Shown here: one piece after another, positions 28,388 through 37,366 of the stretch | How the letters are laid out: each line of letters starts with the position of its first letter | How positions within the stretch are numbered: the stretch's first letter is position 1 | Origin: Acidimicrobiia bacterium | GTDB lineage: Bacteria; Actinomycetota; Acidimicrobiia; Acidimicrobiales; SKKL01 | Assembly (NCBI GenBank): GCA_041676705.1 | Contig: JBAYRL010000003.1 | Location: 248,001-312,000 of the forward strand | DNA length: 64,000 nt | Reading direction: 5' to 3' | Program-made: the position numbers and the translations under genes | The notes under the pieces: model-generated | Databases searched by the model: none | Seen by the model: only the letters and a program-made list of their open reading frames with translations | Told to the model about the DNA's origin: nothing

Positions 28388-30433
28388 CTACGGCTTCACC
28401 AAGAAATATCCCACCATCTCTAGGTGCAAGGCCGAGCAGAACTCGGTGCAGTAGTAGGTGAACACTCCTGGGACATTGGCGTCGAATTCAAGCGTCGCTG
28501 TCTCTCCAGGTTCCAAGCTGGTGGTTATGTTGTAGCCCGGTATTGCGAAACCGTGCGTGGCGTCTTGGGTAGTTTCCAAGTTGGTAATGTGCCAAACCAC
28601 GTGGTCACCCTGCTCGATCTCAATCAGGTCGGGGGTGTAATGGCTTCGAATTGCCGTCATGTTGATGGTGACGTTCTTACCGTCACGAATAACACCAGCA
28701 TCCTCTTCGCTCAAAGTAGCGTTCTTACCGATTGCATCTTCAGTTGGCTGACTATGCCCGGCCATCAAGCTGGGGTCCGTACCAAGTGGATAGACAATGT
28801 ACGGATTCAACTTGTCGGCCCGAATGATCTGGGCGTAGTGCGGCTCAGCCACACCGATTGGTGAGTCGTAGATCACCGGCATCGTTTGGCCGCCCTCGCT
28901 GATATCCATTAGTTGGAAGTTTTGCGGGAGCAATGGCCCAGTTGGGAAGAAACGGTCGATTGACCACTTGTTCATGGAGATCAGGTAGCGACCATCGGGA
29001 TTAACCGTGTCGCCTCCAGCCACGGTCAGGTGACCAACGTTGTATTGAACTTCGGTCTTTGTAACTAGGCTCCAGGGTTCTTCGCCTTCAGGCTCCATAC
29101 CATTACCCAAAGTCCAACGAGCAATGGCTGAATCTAGGAACAGGCTGGTGTAGGCGTAGCCCTTGTCGTCGTACTGGGTATGTAGTGGACCTAGACCCAG
29201 CTCCACCTGGGCCTCGATGGCATCTTCCATGGGAATAATAGGCACACCAAATTGGTCGGTTTCGCTCACTCCAGCCGCGATGGCATCTTGAATCTTCTTA
29301 AACGAATACACGTTGGCGTGAGTATCGAGCTTGCCCGAAACTGTTAGATATTCACCATTTGGCGTTACGTCAACACCGTGGGGGCTCTTAGGCTCAGGAA
29401 CGAAGTGTAAGAGACCCTCGCTCACAACTTTGTTGAGCTCAATCACAGGAAACCCGTTGATCTCGGAAGCGCCGCCGTTTTGGAAGACTTCGGCCGCCTT
29501 GTTCAGGTTAATGACATGGAGGAAGTCGGTCTCGTTGGCACTGGTACCAGCCTCGAATTCAGCACCGGAGTGCTCCATGCCGGTGGCCAGCTCGGTGTTG
29601 ATCGAGTTACAAAATACCCAACCGTCAGAAGCCAATTTTCCAGAGTCACACAAGTCTTGCCAGTAAGGAGGCAGCTCCATCGAGAAAGACTTTGAAACAT
29701 CAATTCGACCGGCATCACGATCGAATTTCCAGAAGGTAATGAGACCCCGATAGTCGTCGTCGTAGTTGTCTAGCGGTGCGAACTCGCCACCAAGTGGCGC
29801 CGCATATTGGCCGCCTTCAATGACCCAATCGGTGTTTGGGGTAGCGAAGGTACCGCCGTGGTCGTTGTTGGCCACGCGGTTGTAGACAATCTGTTTTGTT
29901 TCAAAGTCACGAAGGTCAATGACCGCTACCCGCGAGTTTGATTTGTCGTTGATAAATAAGAACTCACCATCGTATTCACCGTCAGTTTCTGAAAGTGCAG
30001 GATGGTGAGTGTCAGCCCAACGAAGCTCTTCGTGATCGGGATTGTGTCCTTGGCTGAGGACCTCCTCAGTTGCCACGTTGCCATAACCCCAACCTTGCCA
30101 AGGCTCGGGCGTGAATACACCAATTGTGCGGAGCAACCGCATTGAAGGAACGCCTATTACGTGCACCTGACCGGAGTGACCTCCAGAAGCAAACGTTAGA
30201 AATTCGTCGTGTTGACCACTGGGAACGTAGGTCTTGGCGGCCGCGATGAGGTCGGCTTCTGAAAGCCCACGCTCTTGGGCAATCTGTTGCACCGAACCAG
30301 AAGCACCTCCCCCGCCGCCGTTTCCATTACCGTCATCGGAGCAGCCCGCCGCAATTACTGCGAAGACTGCTAAAACCGCCGCTATTAGGCGCCAACGTTG
30401 CCGTCGATGCCGGATACCAGAAGAAAGTGCCAC
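28388..30433 (-). CDS. nosZ: nitrous-oxide reductase, clade II type with lipoprotein signal
   Basis: NosZ reduces N2O to N2. The N-terminal beta-propeller holds the CuZ site; the C-terminal cupredoxin has the CuA ligands in YYCTEFCSALHLEMVGYF. The propeller carries DTHHPALSETDGEYDGEFLF and NNDHGGTF. The signal is of Sec/lipoprotein type with VFAVIAAGCSDD rather than the twin-arginine signal of clade I, matching clade II. The GTG at 30433 is preferred because AAGAAGG lies six bases upstream and a normal signal peptide follows; an ATG at 30499 is the longer alternative. NosR and NosX are absent, as expected for clade II. Confidence 0.95.
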   Translation of the reverse strand: MALSSGIRHRRQRWRLIAAVLAVFAVIAAGCSDDGNGNGGGGGASGSVQQIAQERGLSEADLIAAAKTYVPSGQHDEFLTFASGGHSGQVHVIGVPSMRLLRTIGVFTPEPWQGWGYGNVATEEVLSQGHNPDHEELRWADTHHPALSETDGEYDGEFLFINDKSNSRVAVIDLRDFETKQIVYNRVANNDHGGTFATPNTDWVIEGGQYAAPLGGEFAPLDNYDDDYRGLITFWKFDRDAGRIDVSKSFSMELPPYWQDLCDSGKLASDGWVFCNSINTELATGMEHSGAEFEAGTSANETDFLHVINLNKAAEVFQNGGASEINGFPVIELNKVVSEGLLHFVPEPKSPHGVDVTPNGEYLTVSGKLDTHANVYSFKKIQDAIAAGVSETDQFGVPIIPMEDAIEAQVELGLGPLHTQYDDKGYAYTSLFLDSAIARWTLGNGMEPEGEEPWSLVTKTEVQYNVGHLTVAGGDTVNPDGRYLISMNKWSIDRFFPTGPLLPQNFQLMDISEGGQTMPVIYDSPIGVAEPHYAQIIRADKLNPYIVYPLGTDPSLMAGHSQPTEDAIGKNATLSEEDAGVIRDGKNVTINMTAIRSHYTPDLIEIEQGDHVVWHITNLETTQDATHGFAIPGYNITTSLEPGETATLEFDANVPGVFTYYCTEFCSALHLEMVGYFLVKP

Positions 30434-30674
30434 TGCTCGCCTTCTTTCGCCTATGGATAAATAAGCATTTGGAACCACCAGGTCGCGACAACGCTTCATG
30501 AACAGCGGGACCTTGCCGAAACAGGGGTCGGGCGTTGAAAGCGGTTGCCTCTAGACAACGATCATTATGTAGAGACGTGGTGGGGCCAAGGGCCAAAGGG
30601 ATAGAGCGCACGGGACCTTCGGCCCTAATAGCCAGACAAGCTAATTATTCAGTTGTGATTCGACTGGTTGGAAG

Positions 30675-31181
30675 CTAGTCGCAAACCAGTTCAAGTGACT
30701 CCGGTTCATCGTCAAGATCGGCGACTTCATCACCAGATCCGAGTTCCAACTTATTGCCTTGGAAGTCACGCTTCGACCACAGTGTGACCGTGGCGGAGTC
30801 TCCTACGCGAATCGAGTCGGCCTCATCGTCCCAGTCTTTGTCGGCACCGGGAAGATTAGACAAGTCGCTGTAACGACCCGGCTCGGTGAGCCGGAAGTTG
30901 TCGTCAGTTTCCTTGAAATTATCGTCATCATAGAGATGCACCCAGCATCCATCGCCGTTGGATGAATCGCCGTTGGAAGATTCAGCGTCGCTGGTAGTTG
31001 TAGTCGACTGTTCCGGAGGCAGTGTGCTGCTTGGGTCTTCGGGCAACTCAGTAGTTCCGTTGGCTAGGTCATCACCGGTCGCACCGCTGTCGCCGTTGTC
31101 GTCATCACTACTACATGCGCTAAAAGCCAGAGCCATCGCCAAAACCAGGAACACAGATGGCAGTTTTCTTCGATTAGTCAT
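30675..31181 (-). CDS. beta/gamma-crystallin-domain lipoprotein
   Basis: A 168-residue protein. A signal peptide ends in MALAFSACSSDD, giving a lipidated Cys, and a Ser/Thr/Asp linker of about 55 residues follows. The C-terminal 85 residues look like one beta/gamma-crystallin unit: CWVHLYDDDNFKETDDNF, a central W, DSIRVGDSATVTLWSKRDFQ and a final SLELVCD. Two cysteines frame the domain. Such domains bind Ca2+ at N/D-x-S motifs, but the fit here was not tested. It lies upstream of nosZ on the same strand but 175 bases away, so it is probably separate. Confidence 0.72.
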   Translation of the reverse strand: MTNRRKLPSVFLVLAMALAFSACSSDDDNGDSGATGDDLANGTTELPEDPSSTLPPEQSTTTTSDAESSNGDSSNGDGCWVHLYDDDNFKETDDNFRLTEPGRYSDLSNLPGADKDWDDEADSIRVGDSATVTLWSKRDFQGNKLELGSGDEVADLDDEPESLELVCD

Positions 31182-31350
31182 ATTTCACCTCTAGCAGCAC
31201 TACCCCGCCATCACTACGGTTAGGACGATTCTTTTCGCGCCGCACCTTCGTTGCACGGCCCGGCAACCTCGACCACGAATCAACCGACATGCCAGGCATA
31301 GGGATGTCATCATGGTGGCACGTTGTAATTGTGGCTAAAGGACAATATTC

Positions 31351-32334
31351 GTGCGTGCAGTGCTTTGTTTAGATGACGGTGGACTCGAGTCAATCGAGCT
31401 AAGAGAGGTGGCTGACCCCACCATTGGACCCGACCAAGTACTGGTTGAGGTTCACGCCGCTTCGGTGGAATTTGTTGACACCTTGATTGCAACTGGTCTC
31501 TACCAGATTAAAGTGCCAACCCCTTACACACCAGGCAATAACTTGGCTGGAGTTGTACTGGCGGTGGGTGAAAATGTATCGGGCTTTGGCGTTGGTGATC
31601 GTGTACACGGCATGGGTTTTGTAGGTGCCTTTGCCGAAAAAGCAGCCGTGCCAGCAGCAGCTCTTCGGCACACCCCAGATGGTCTCAGCGCTGAATTGGC
31701 ATGCCTGACCGGAGCTACCTATCGCACCGCCTACGATGCCTTAGTGTCAGAATCTGCCGGTGTGCTCAAAGACGGTGATGACGTAGTAATTCTGGGTGCT
31801 TCCGGCGCTGTGGGCAGTGCGGCCATTACCGTTGCCAAAGCCCTTGGTGCACGAGTTGTGGCATGTGCGTCGAGTGAAGAAAAGCTTGAGTTCTGCCGCT
31901 CAATTGGTGCCGATGAAACCGTTAACTACAGCCAAGACGGTTTCAAAGAGACCCTGAAGCAACTTTGCCCTAAGGGTGTCGACATCGTGCTCGACCCTGT
32001 CGGTGGACAATACTCCGAAAAAGCACTGCGCGCGGTGGGCTACGGTGGGCGCTTTGTTGCAATCGGCTTCGCCAGCGGTTCCATTCCCAAGATCCCACTG
32101 AATCTGGTGCTGCTGAAGGGCTCAACCATTACCGGCTACGAAATTGGCGACTTTCAGCGTCTAGAACCCGAAACCGCCGCCCGCAACCGCGATCACCTGG
32201 AAGCCATGTTGGCCGCCGGCACAATTAAAGCACCCATAACCAAACGTTTCAGCATGAGCCAAGCCGTAGACGCCATTGCTTATGTTGGCGGTCGTGACAA
32301 GTTTGGTATGACGGTCCTTACGCCGCAGCAATAG
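31351..32334 (+). CDS. NADPH:quinone oxidoreductase (zinc-independent MDR family)
   Basis: A 327-residue medium-chain reductase. The GroES-like part spans residues 1-125 (VHAASVEFVDTLIATGLYQ, YTPGNNLAGVVLAVGENVSG); the Rossmann part has VVILGASGAVGSAAITVAKA for NAD(P)H. The catalytic zinc cysteines of alcohol dehydrogenases are absent, so it is a quinone oxidoreductase or enoyl reductase. It starts with GTG, with AAAGGA upstream. It stands alone. Confidence 0.9.
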   Translation: MRAVLCLDDGGLESIELREVADPTIGPDQVLVEVHAASVEFVDTLIATGLYQIKVPTPYTPGNNLAGVVLAVGENVSGFGVGDRVHGMGFVGAFAEKAAVPAAALRHTPDGLSAELACLTGATYRTAYDALVSESAGVLKDGDDVVILGASGAVGSAAITVAKALGARVVACASSEEKLEFCRSIGADETVNYSQDGFKETLKQLCPKGVDIVLDPVGGQYSEKALRAVGYGGRFVAIGFASGSIPKIPLNLVLLKGSTITGYEIGDFQRLEPETAARNRDHLEAMLAAGTIKAPITKRFSMSQAVDAIAYVGGRDKFGMTVLTPQQ

Positions 32335-32367
32335 CCAGCCCACGCTGGCCGTTCTCAAATACAGGGG

Positions 32368-32928
32368 CTAGGCCGAGGGTAAAATTTGGTTGGAATTGGT
32401 GCCGTGGGCAGCCTGAGCAGCCAGTTCGGCCTCGCGACGTGCCAGACGTTCAGAAATATTGGCACACTCAGCACAGACCGATTCTGGTATTAGCCCGAAG
32501 CGGATCAGGCCGCCAAAAATGAAGCAGCCGACACAAAAACCGAGGGCCGCTTCCAAGCTGGCCGCTACCAAAATCATGCCCACCAACACGCTGGCAACAC
32601 CGGGATGTCCACTGGCCAAAAACACCACAGCCGTAACCGACAATGTGGCTCCTATCCCTTGCGCGAATCGCTTAGGGGAACCAGCGGTTTCACGATTCGG
32701 CAGACCAAGCTTCGGAACCACAACTTTGGTGGCCAAAAGCGCTAGGGGGCTGTAGGTAGGGCCACTAAGCACCCGTGCCACAAAGCCATATGCCAATGGC
32801 ACCACCAGCCAGTGCCAGCCAGTCACCAACAAAAGCGCACACATTGCCACTACGCCAGCAGCCACGGTCCGTGCCGCGTATTCATTGACTGTTTCGGGGA
32901 AAGCGAACAATTTGTGCATGTGGTGCAC
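32368..32928 (-). CDS. DUF4395 family membrane protein
   Basis: A 186-residue protein with about four spans (AAGVVAMCALLLVTGWHWLV, GATLSVTAVVFLASGHPGV, VLVGMILVAASLEAALGFC). It carries SGPTYSPLALLATKVVVPKL and FCVGCFIF, features I associate with DUF4395. A CxxC lies in the last span and a second Cys pair in SVCAECANIS. Relatives often sit near thioredoxin genes, so a thiol-redox role is possible. GTG at 32928 or ATG at 32919 could be the start. A 10-bp palindrome lies directly upstream of the ribosome-binding site. Confidence 0.75.
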   Translation of the reverse strand: MHHMHKLFAFPETVNEYAARTVAAGVVAMCALLLVTGWHWLVVPLAYGFVARVLSGPTYSPLALLATKVVVPKLGLPNRETAGSPKRFAQGIGATLSVTAVVFLASGHPGVASVLVGMILVAASLEAALGFCVGCFIFGGLIRFGLIPESVCAECANISERLARREAELAAQAAHGTNSNQILPSA

Positions 32929-32937
32929 GCTAACTTC

Positions 32938-32966
32938 CTAAACCCGACTAAACAACTCGGGTTTAG
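32938..32966 (-). promoter_or_regulatory. perfect 10-bp inverted repeat upstream of the DUF4395 gene
   Basis: CTAAACCCGA at 32938-32947 is repeated inverted as TCGGGTTTAG at 32957-32966 with nine bases between. It ends next to the AGGAAG ribosome-binding site of the DUF4395 gene. It could be an operator or a leader hairpin that affects translation. No U-run follows on either strand. Confidence 0.5.
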
Positions 32967-32979
32967 TAGAATCTGCCTA

Positions 32980-33030
32980 AAAAGGGCGCTACCAGCAGGT
33001 TCAACCTAAATCGATCTGCTGGTAGTGCCC
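32980..33030 (-). terminator. rho-independent terminator of the korAB operon
   Basis: On the minus strand GGGCACTACCAGCAG (33030-33016) pairs with CTGCTGGTAGCGCCC (32999-32984 region) with one G-T pair, followed by TTTTT. An outer TTAGGCA/TGCCTAA pair (33033-33039 and 32974-32980) can extend the stem. It lies 111 bases after the korB stop. Confidence 0.8.
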
Positions 33031-33140
33031 ACTTAGGCATTTAACGGAGGCTAGAACATTGAGACGTTGGCTCTGCCTTCAAGTCTCGCACTGTGGCCCG
33101 AACCCTTATTAGTGGCCCGAACCGACCGTAATTCACTGTG

Positions 33141-34193
33141 TTACTCAACGGTCCAAGTGGTACCCGAATTGAGTAGCGCCTCTAAATCACCTGGCCCTGA
33201 CTGTTCATAAACAGACTCAACCTGCGCCGCTACCTGTTCGTCATAAACAGGGCGCTCCACATCGCGAAATACTCCAATTGGAGTAGGCATGGTGGGGCCT
33301 TCAGAGATACGCGACAGAGCAAACGCCAGCGATGGATCTTCTCGGCCTTCATCGTGAACCAATAGGTTCTCGACACCGACGTCTTCGACGCTGCAAACGT
33401 AAGCTTCACCGTATTCGTTCAGCACAACACCATGTTGGCCATCGGCACCCCACCGAATCGGTTCGCCATGTTTTAGGGGAATCAGCATCTCTTCACGCAC
33501 GTCTTTGCGCAAAATACCGTCGAACGCCCCATCGTTGAACACGTTGCAGTTCTGGTAGACCTCAACGAAGGCCGCACCTTTATGCTCATGGGCACGGGTG
33601 AAGATCTCTTGCATATGCTTGCGGTCCATATCGTGGGTACGAGCCACAAAGGTAGCTTCGGCCCCAATGGCCACCGATAGCGGGTTGAAGGGATAGTCGA
33701 GCGAGCCAAACGGGCTCGATTTGGTGACCTTGCCCTGTTCGGAAGTGGGTGAATACTGTCCTTTGGTAAGACCATAGATTTCGTTGTTAAACAGCAAAAT
33801 CTTCATGTTAACGTTACGACGCAAGGCATGAATCAAATGGTTTCCACCAATGGAAAGCATGTCGCCGTCGCCACCGATAACCCAAACATCAAGATCGGGT
33901 CGGGTCAGTGCAACGCCGGTGGCAATAGCTGGCGCACGACCATGAATGGTGTGCATGCCGTAGGTGTTCATGTAGTAGGGGAACCGTGATGAACAGCCGA
34001 TGCCAGAGACGAACACAATGTCTTCGGGCTTCACGTTGATTTCAGGCAACATAAATTGCATTGCTGCCAAAATGCTGTAATCACCGCAACCCGGACACCA
34101 ACGAACTTCTTGGTCGGAAACAAAGTCTTTTCGGGTCAAGGCCACCGGGGTTCCTTCGGAACCATTGACGGCATCAACAGGTAATGCGCTCAT
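33141..34193 (-). CDS. korB: 2-oxoacid:ferredoxin oxidoreductase, beta subunit
   Basis: The thiamine-diphosphate-binding subunit, 350 residues. The Fe-S/TPP region is VRWCPGCGDYSILAAM, and the TPP motif is IGGDGDMLSIGGNHLIHALRR followed by NNEIYGLTKGQYSPTS. It works with the alpha subunit to interconvert a 2-oxoacid (likely 2-oxoglutarate) and acyl-CoA plus CO2 using ferredoxin. The ATG overlaps the korA stop as ATGA. Strict substrate assignment is by resemblance to actinobacterial KorAB. Confidence 0.92.
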   Translation of the reverse strand: MSALPVDAVNGSEGTPVALTRKDFVSDQEVRWCPGCGDYSILAAMQFMLPEINVKPEDIVFVSGIGCSSRFPYYMNTYGMHTIHGRAPAIATGVALTRPDLDVWVIGGDGDMLSIGGNHLIHALRRNVNMKILLFNNEIYGLTKGQYSPTSEQGKVTKSSPFGSLDYPFNPLSVAIGAEATFVARTHDMDRKHMQEIFTRAHEHKGAAFVEVYQNCNVFNDGAFDGILRKDVREEMLIPLKHGEPIRWGADGQHGVVLNEYGEAYVCSVEDVGVENLLVHDEGREDPSLAFALSRISEGPTMPTPIGVFRDVERPVYDEQVAAQVESVYEQSGPGDLEALLNSGTTWTVE

Positions 34194-36067
34194 CGGGCCA
34201 ACTCCTCCAAAATTGCAGTCTCAAGCGATGAGGCCTTAATCGGCTCACCCGAGATTTGGGTATAACTACGGGCATCCACCAAGAACCGCCCACGGATCAA
34301 CAGAGCCAGCTGGCCCGTATTCATTTCAGGAATAAGAACTTTGTCGTAGCGCATCAACAGCTCACCTAGATCGGCAGGGAAGGGACTTAGGTGGGTCAAA
34401 TGAGCCCTCGAAACCTTGTGACCCTGAGCCCGCACACGACGCACACCGGCGTTTATGGCACCCCAGGTGGAGCCCCATCCCAATACGAGAAGCTTGGCAT
34501 CATCTTGCTCGTCAGCCTCCACACCGGGAATATCTTTGGCGATGCCATCGATTTTCGCTTGGCGGAGGCGAACCATGTTGTCGTGGTTCTCAGGGGAATA
34601 GCTGATGTTGCCGGTACCGTCTTGCTTTTCAATTCCGCCTATTCTGTGCTGAAGTTCAGGCGTTCCAGGTACTGCCCAGGGGCGAGCCAATGTTTCAGGG
34701 TCACGCGCGTAAGGCAAGAAAACGGGATTGCCGTCAGCATCGGAAGCGTTAGTTTCGCGTTGAAAATCAACCGAGATGTCGGGCAAGGCGTTGAGGTCGG
34801 GCAGCAACCAGGGTTCAGCACCATTGGCCAAGTAGGCATCGGAAAGCAGAATTACTGGCGTTCGATACTTCAGAGCAATACGGGCCGCTTCGAAAGCCGC
34901 GTTAAAACAATCAGGAGCTGTCTTAGCGGCTACTACAGGTAACGGTGCCTCGCCGTGACGCCCGTACATAGCAGCCATCAAATCGGCCTGTTCGGGCTTA
35001 GTGGGCATTCCAGTAGAAGGCCCAGCACGCTGCACATCAATAATGACCATGGGCAATTCAAGGCTGATAGCCAAACCAATGGCCTCCGACTTCAGGTCAA
35101 GGCCGGGACCGGAGGTCGTGGTAACGGCCAAGTTTCCAGCAAATGCCGCACCAACCGCCATAGCGGCGGCCGCAATTTCGTCTTCAGCTTGAACAGTTCG
35201 GATACCGAAGTTCTTGTGGTTCGAAAGTTCATGCAAAATGTCTGAGGCGGGCGTGATCGGATAACTGGCTAACACCATTGGAAGTTTCGCTTGCTGTGCC
35301 GCGGCGATTAGTCCATACGCTGTGGCTAAGTTTCCGGTGATATTGCGATATTTACCTTTGGGCAAAGCAGCCGGTTTCACCTCAAAGGGGTGGTCAAACA
35401 ATTCGGCGGTTTCACCAAAAGCATAGCCAGCGTGAAAGGCCGCTAGGTTTGAGTCGCGGACTAGTTCACGGGTCGCGAACTGCTTGTTCGTCCATTCAAT
35501 GACCGACTCATAGGGACGGCTGTACATCCAGCACACTAGCCCGAGAGCGAAGAAGTTTTTCGATCGCTCAGCATCGCGGGCTTTCACACCAAGCTCGGCC
35601 GTCGCCCGCGCCGTTATTGAGGTCATCGGGATTTGGAACACTTTGAATTGTTCAAGTGAACCATCGGTTAGTGGATTCGATTTTAGTTTGGCCTTATCAA
35701 GGTCACGCTGTTCAAAGGAATCACTATTTACAATTAAAGTTCCACCCGGTGGAAGGTCAGCAATGTTCGCCGACAAGGCTGCAGGGTTCATGCACACTAA
35801 GACATTCGGGTTGTCACCGTGGGTCACAATATCGTGATCACTAATGTGAACCTGAAAACTTGAAACTCCGGGCACGGTTCCAGCGGGTGCACGAATTTCC
35901 GCTGGATAGTTGGGGAAGGTGGCAAGGTCGTTGCCAAAGCTTGCAGACAAGTCGGTGAAGCGATCACCAACTAGCTGCATGCCATCGCCAGAATCCCCAG
36001 CAAAACGAATGACTACACGGTCAATCGTTACCGCTTCTAAATGCTCATCGGGCGCGGTAGTTGTCAC
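34190..36067 (-). CDS. korA: 2-oxoacid:ferredoxin oxidoreductase, fused gamma-alpha subunit
   Basis: A 625-residue protein. Residues about 10-200 are the gamma domain (VVIRFAGDSGDGMQLVGDRF, AEIRAPAGTVPGVSSFQVHI). The rest is the alpha pyrimidine-binding domain (GNLATAYGLIAAAQQAKLPM, YPITPASDILHELSNH, TTTSGPGLDLKSEAIGLAIS) and the transketolase C-terminal-like domain. This fusion is the usual form in actinobacteria, where it replaces the 2-oxoglutarate dehydrogenase complex or works in parallel. GGAGGT precedes the ATG. Confidence 0.93.
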   Translation of the reverse strand: MTTTAPDEHLEAVTIDRVVIRFAGDSGDGMQLVGDRFTDLSASFGNDLATFPNYPAEIRAPAGTVPGVSSFQVHISDHDIVTHGDNPNVLVCMNPAALSANIADLPPGGTLIVNSDSFEQRDLDKAKLKSNPLTDGSLEQFKVFQIPMTSITARATAELGVKARDAERSKNFFALGLVCWMYSRPYESVIEWTNKQFATRELVRDSNLAAFHAGYAFGETAELFDHPFEVKPAALPKGKYRNITGNLATAYGLIAAAQQAKLPMVLASYPITPASDILHELSNHKNFGIRTVQAEDEIAAAAMAVGAAFAGNLAVTTTSGPGLDLKSEAIGLAISLELPMVIIDVQRAGPSTGMPTKPEQADLMAAMYGRHGEAPLPVVAAKTAPDCFNAAFEAARIALKYRTPVILLSDAYLANGAEPWLLPDLNALPDISVDFQRETNASDADGNPVFLPYARDPETLARPWAVPGTPELQHRIGGIEKQDGTGNISYSPENHDNMVRLRQAKIDGIAKDIPGVEADEQDDAKLLVLGWGSTWGAINAGVRRVRAQGHKVSRAHLTHLSPFPADLGELLMRYDKVLIPEMNTGQLALLIRGRFLVDARSYTQISGEPIKASSLETAILEELAR

Positions 36068-36234
36068 AGTACCTCCTTAGAGGATGACAGGTTGTGGCAA
36101 ATTTTGTTTGTACTTTCGTAATTGTTGCACGACTACCAAATGAATGCTCGGGCTTTATTTAAATCGTGACTTTAGGCCTCGGCTTTTACTTAAACTGAAG
36201 GTCTCTTGTGGCCATTTAGCTAACATCAGTAGCC
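36068..36234. promoter_or_regulatory. divergent promoter region korA / acyl-CoA dehydrogenase
   Basis: This 167-base gap must hold promoters for the two divergent genes. It is AT-rich in the middle. An imperfect direct repeat, GGCTTTATTTAAA and GGCTTTTACTTAAA, about 30 bases apart near 36150-36195, may be a binding site. No firm -35/-10 pair can be named. Confidence 0.35.
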
Positions 36235-37344
36235 ATGATCAGCGTGGAGAAATTTCGAGGGCGGGCTAACGCTTGGTTAGCGGAACAAGAATCAACGGCA
36301 CCGCCAAATTGGGGGCCCATCATGCCCGCTGAGCGGCGTGATCAGGGTATGGAGTGGCAGGCGAGACTGCACCAGAACGGATTTGCTGCCATTGCTTGGC
36401 CTGAGGTTTACGGCGGCCAGGGCCTAAGTGTTGAACATCAACAAGCCTGGATGGAAGCTTGCGCAGACCATTCGGTACCGCCTTTTTTGAATATGGTGGG
36501 CTTAGTGTTGGCAGCGGGAGCGCTGCAGATTTTTGGAACCGAAGAACAAAAAAATGCCCATCTTCCGGCAACTGCTAAAGGCGAGCGTGTTTGGTGCCAA
36601 CTTTTTTCGGAACCGGGTGCTGGTAGTGACCTGGCATCGTTATCTACCAAAGCCGAACTCGACGGCGACGAGTGGGTATTAAATGGTCAGAAAGTTTGGT
36701 GTTCTGGTGCTCGGGCGTCCGATTGGGGCATTTTGTTGGCCCGCACCGAAGCCGACGCGCCAAAACACCAGGGCATCTCGTTCTTTGTGGTTGATATGCA
36801 CACCCCGGGCATCGAAACCCGCCCTTTACGGCAGATGACTGGCGACGCGGAATTCGATGAAGTGTTCTTCACTGACGCTCGAATCCCAGCCGATGCTCTG
36901 ATAGGTGAACGAGGTCAGGGTTGGCTAATAGCAATGGCCGCTCTAACCAATGAACGCGGCCACATTGGTGGCACCGGTCGGGCGATCACCAAACGTCTCG
37001 ATTCCTTGTTGGCCCTGGCCCAAGAACGTGGCCTGAGCGCTGTTGAACGAGACCGTCTGATGAAGCTTTGGTGCCAAGGTAAGGCCTACCTATATATGAC
37101 CCAGCGCCAGGGCCCAACCGCTTCCGTTAACTCATCATTAGGCAAGCTTGGAATGACCGGATTTAGCTTCGACCTGGCCAACCTGGCCGCCGACCTCCAA
37201 GGCGCGAACGCTACTTTGTTGGGCCCCGAAGCTAACTCGCTTCTGGCTGCTCCTGGTGGCTGGTTCGGCGGTGGGACCAGCCAGGTTCAACGCAACATCA
37301 TCGGAGAGCGCATTTTGGGTCTTCCCCGAGAGCCAAAATTGTAA
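36235..37344 (+). CDS. acyl-CoA dehydrogenase
   Basis: A complete 369-residue acyl-CoA dehydrogenase. N-terminal helices lead to GFAAIAWPEVYGGQGLSVE. The FAD/substrate region has VWCQLFSEPGAGSDLASLST and WVLNGQKVWCSGA. The end is GGTSQVQRNIIGERILGLPR. Many paralogues in this window show the same pattern. The C-terminal domain is a little short for the family. The substrate is unknown. Confidence 0.93.
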   Translation: MISVEKFRGRANAWLAEQESTAPPNWGPIMPAERRDQGMEWQARLHQNGFAAIAWPEVYGGQGLSVEHQQAWMEACADHSVPPFLNMVGLVLAAGALQIFGTEEQKNAHLPATAKGERVWCQLFSEPGAGSDLASLSTKAELDGDEWVLNGQKVWCSGARASDWGILLARTEADAPKHQGISFFVVDMHTPGIETRPLRQMTGDAEFDEVFFTDARIPADALIGERGQGWLIAMAALTNERGHIGGTGRAITKRLDSLLALAQERGLSAVERDRLMKLWCQGKAYLYMTQRQGPTASVNSSLGKLGMTGFSFDLANLAADLQGANATLLGPEANSLLAAPGGWFGGGTSQVQRNIIGERILGLPREPKL

Positions 37345-37366
37345 GTCAACACCAGACTGGGCGCCC

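Noticed and set aside
30500..30674. FNR/NnrR-type site upstream of nosZ
   Set aside because: No TTGAT-N4-ATCAA palindrome is present in the gap.
36150..36195. Direct repeat in the korA divergent promoter as a defined operator
   Set aside because: Only an imperfect match in AT-rich DNA; too weak to name a site.
37256..37366. Extended N-terminus of the HExxH protein
   Set aside because: The extension lies inside the acyl-CoA dehydrogenase gene; the ATG at 37367 is the natural start.
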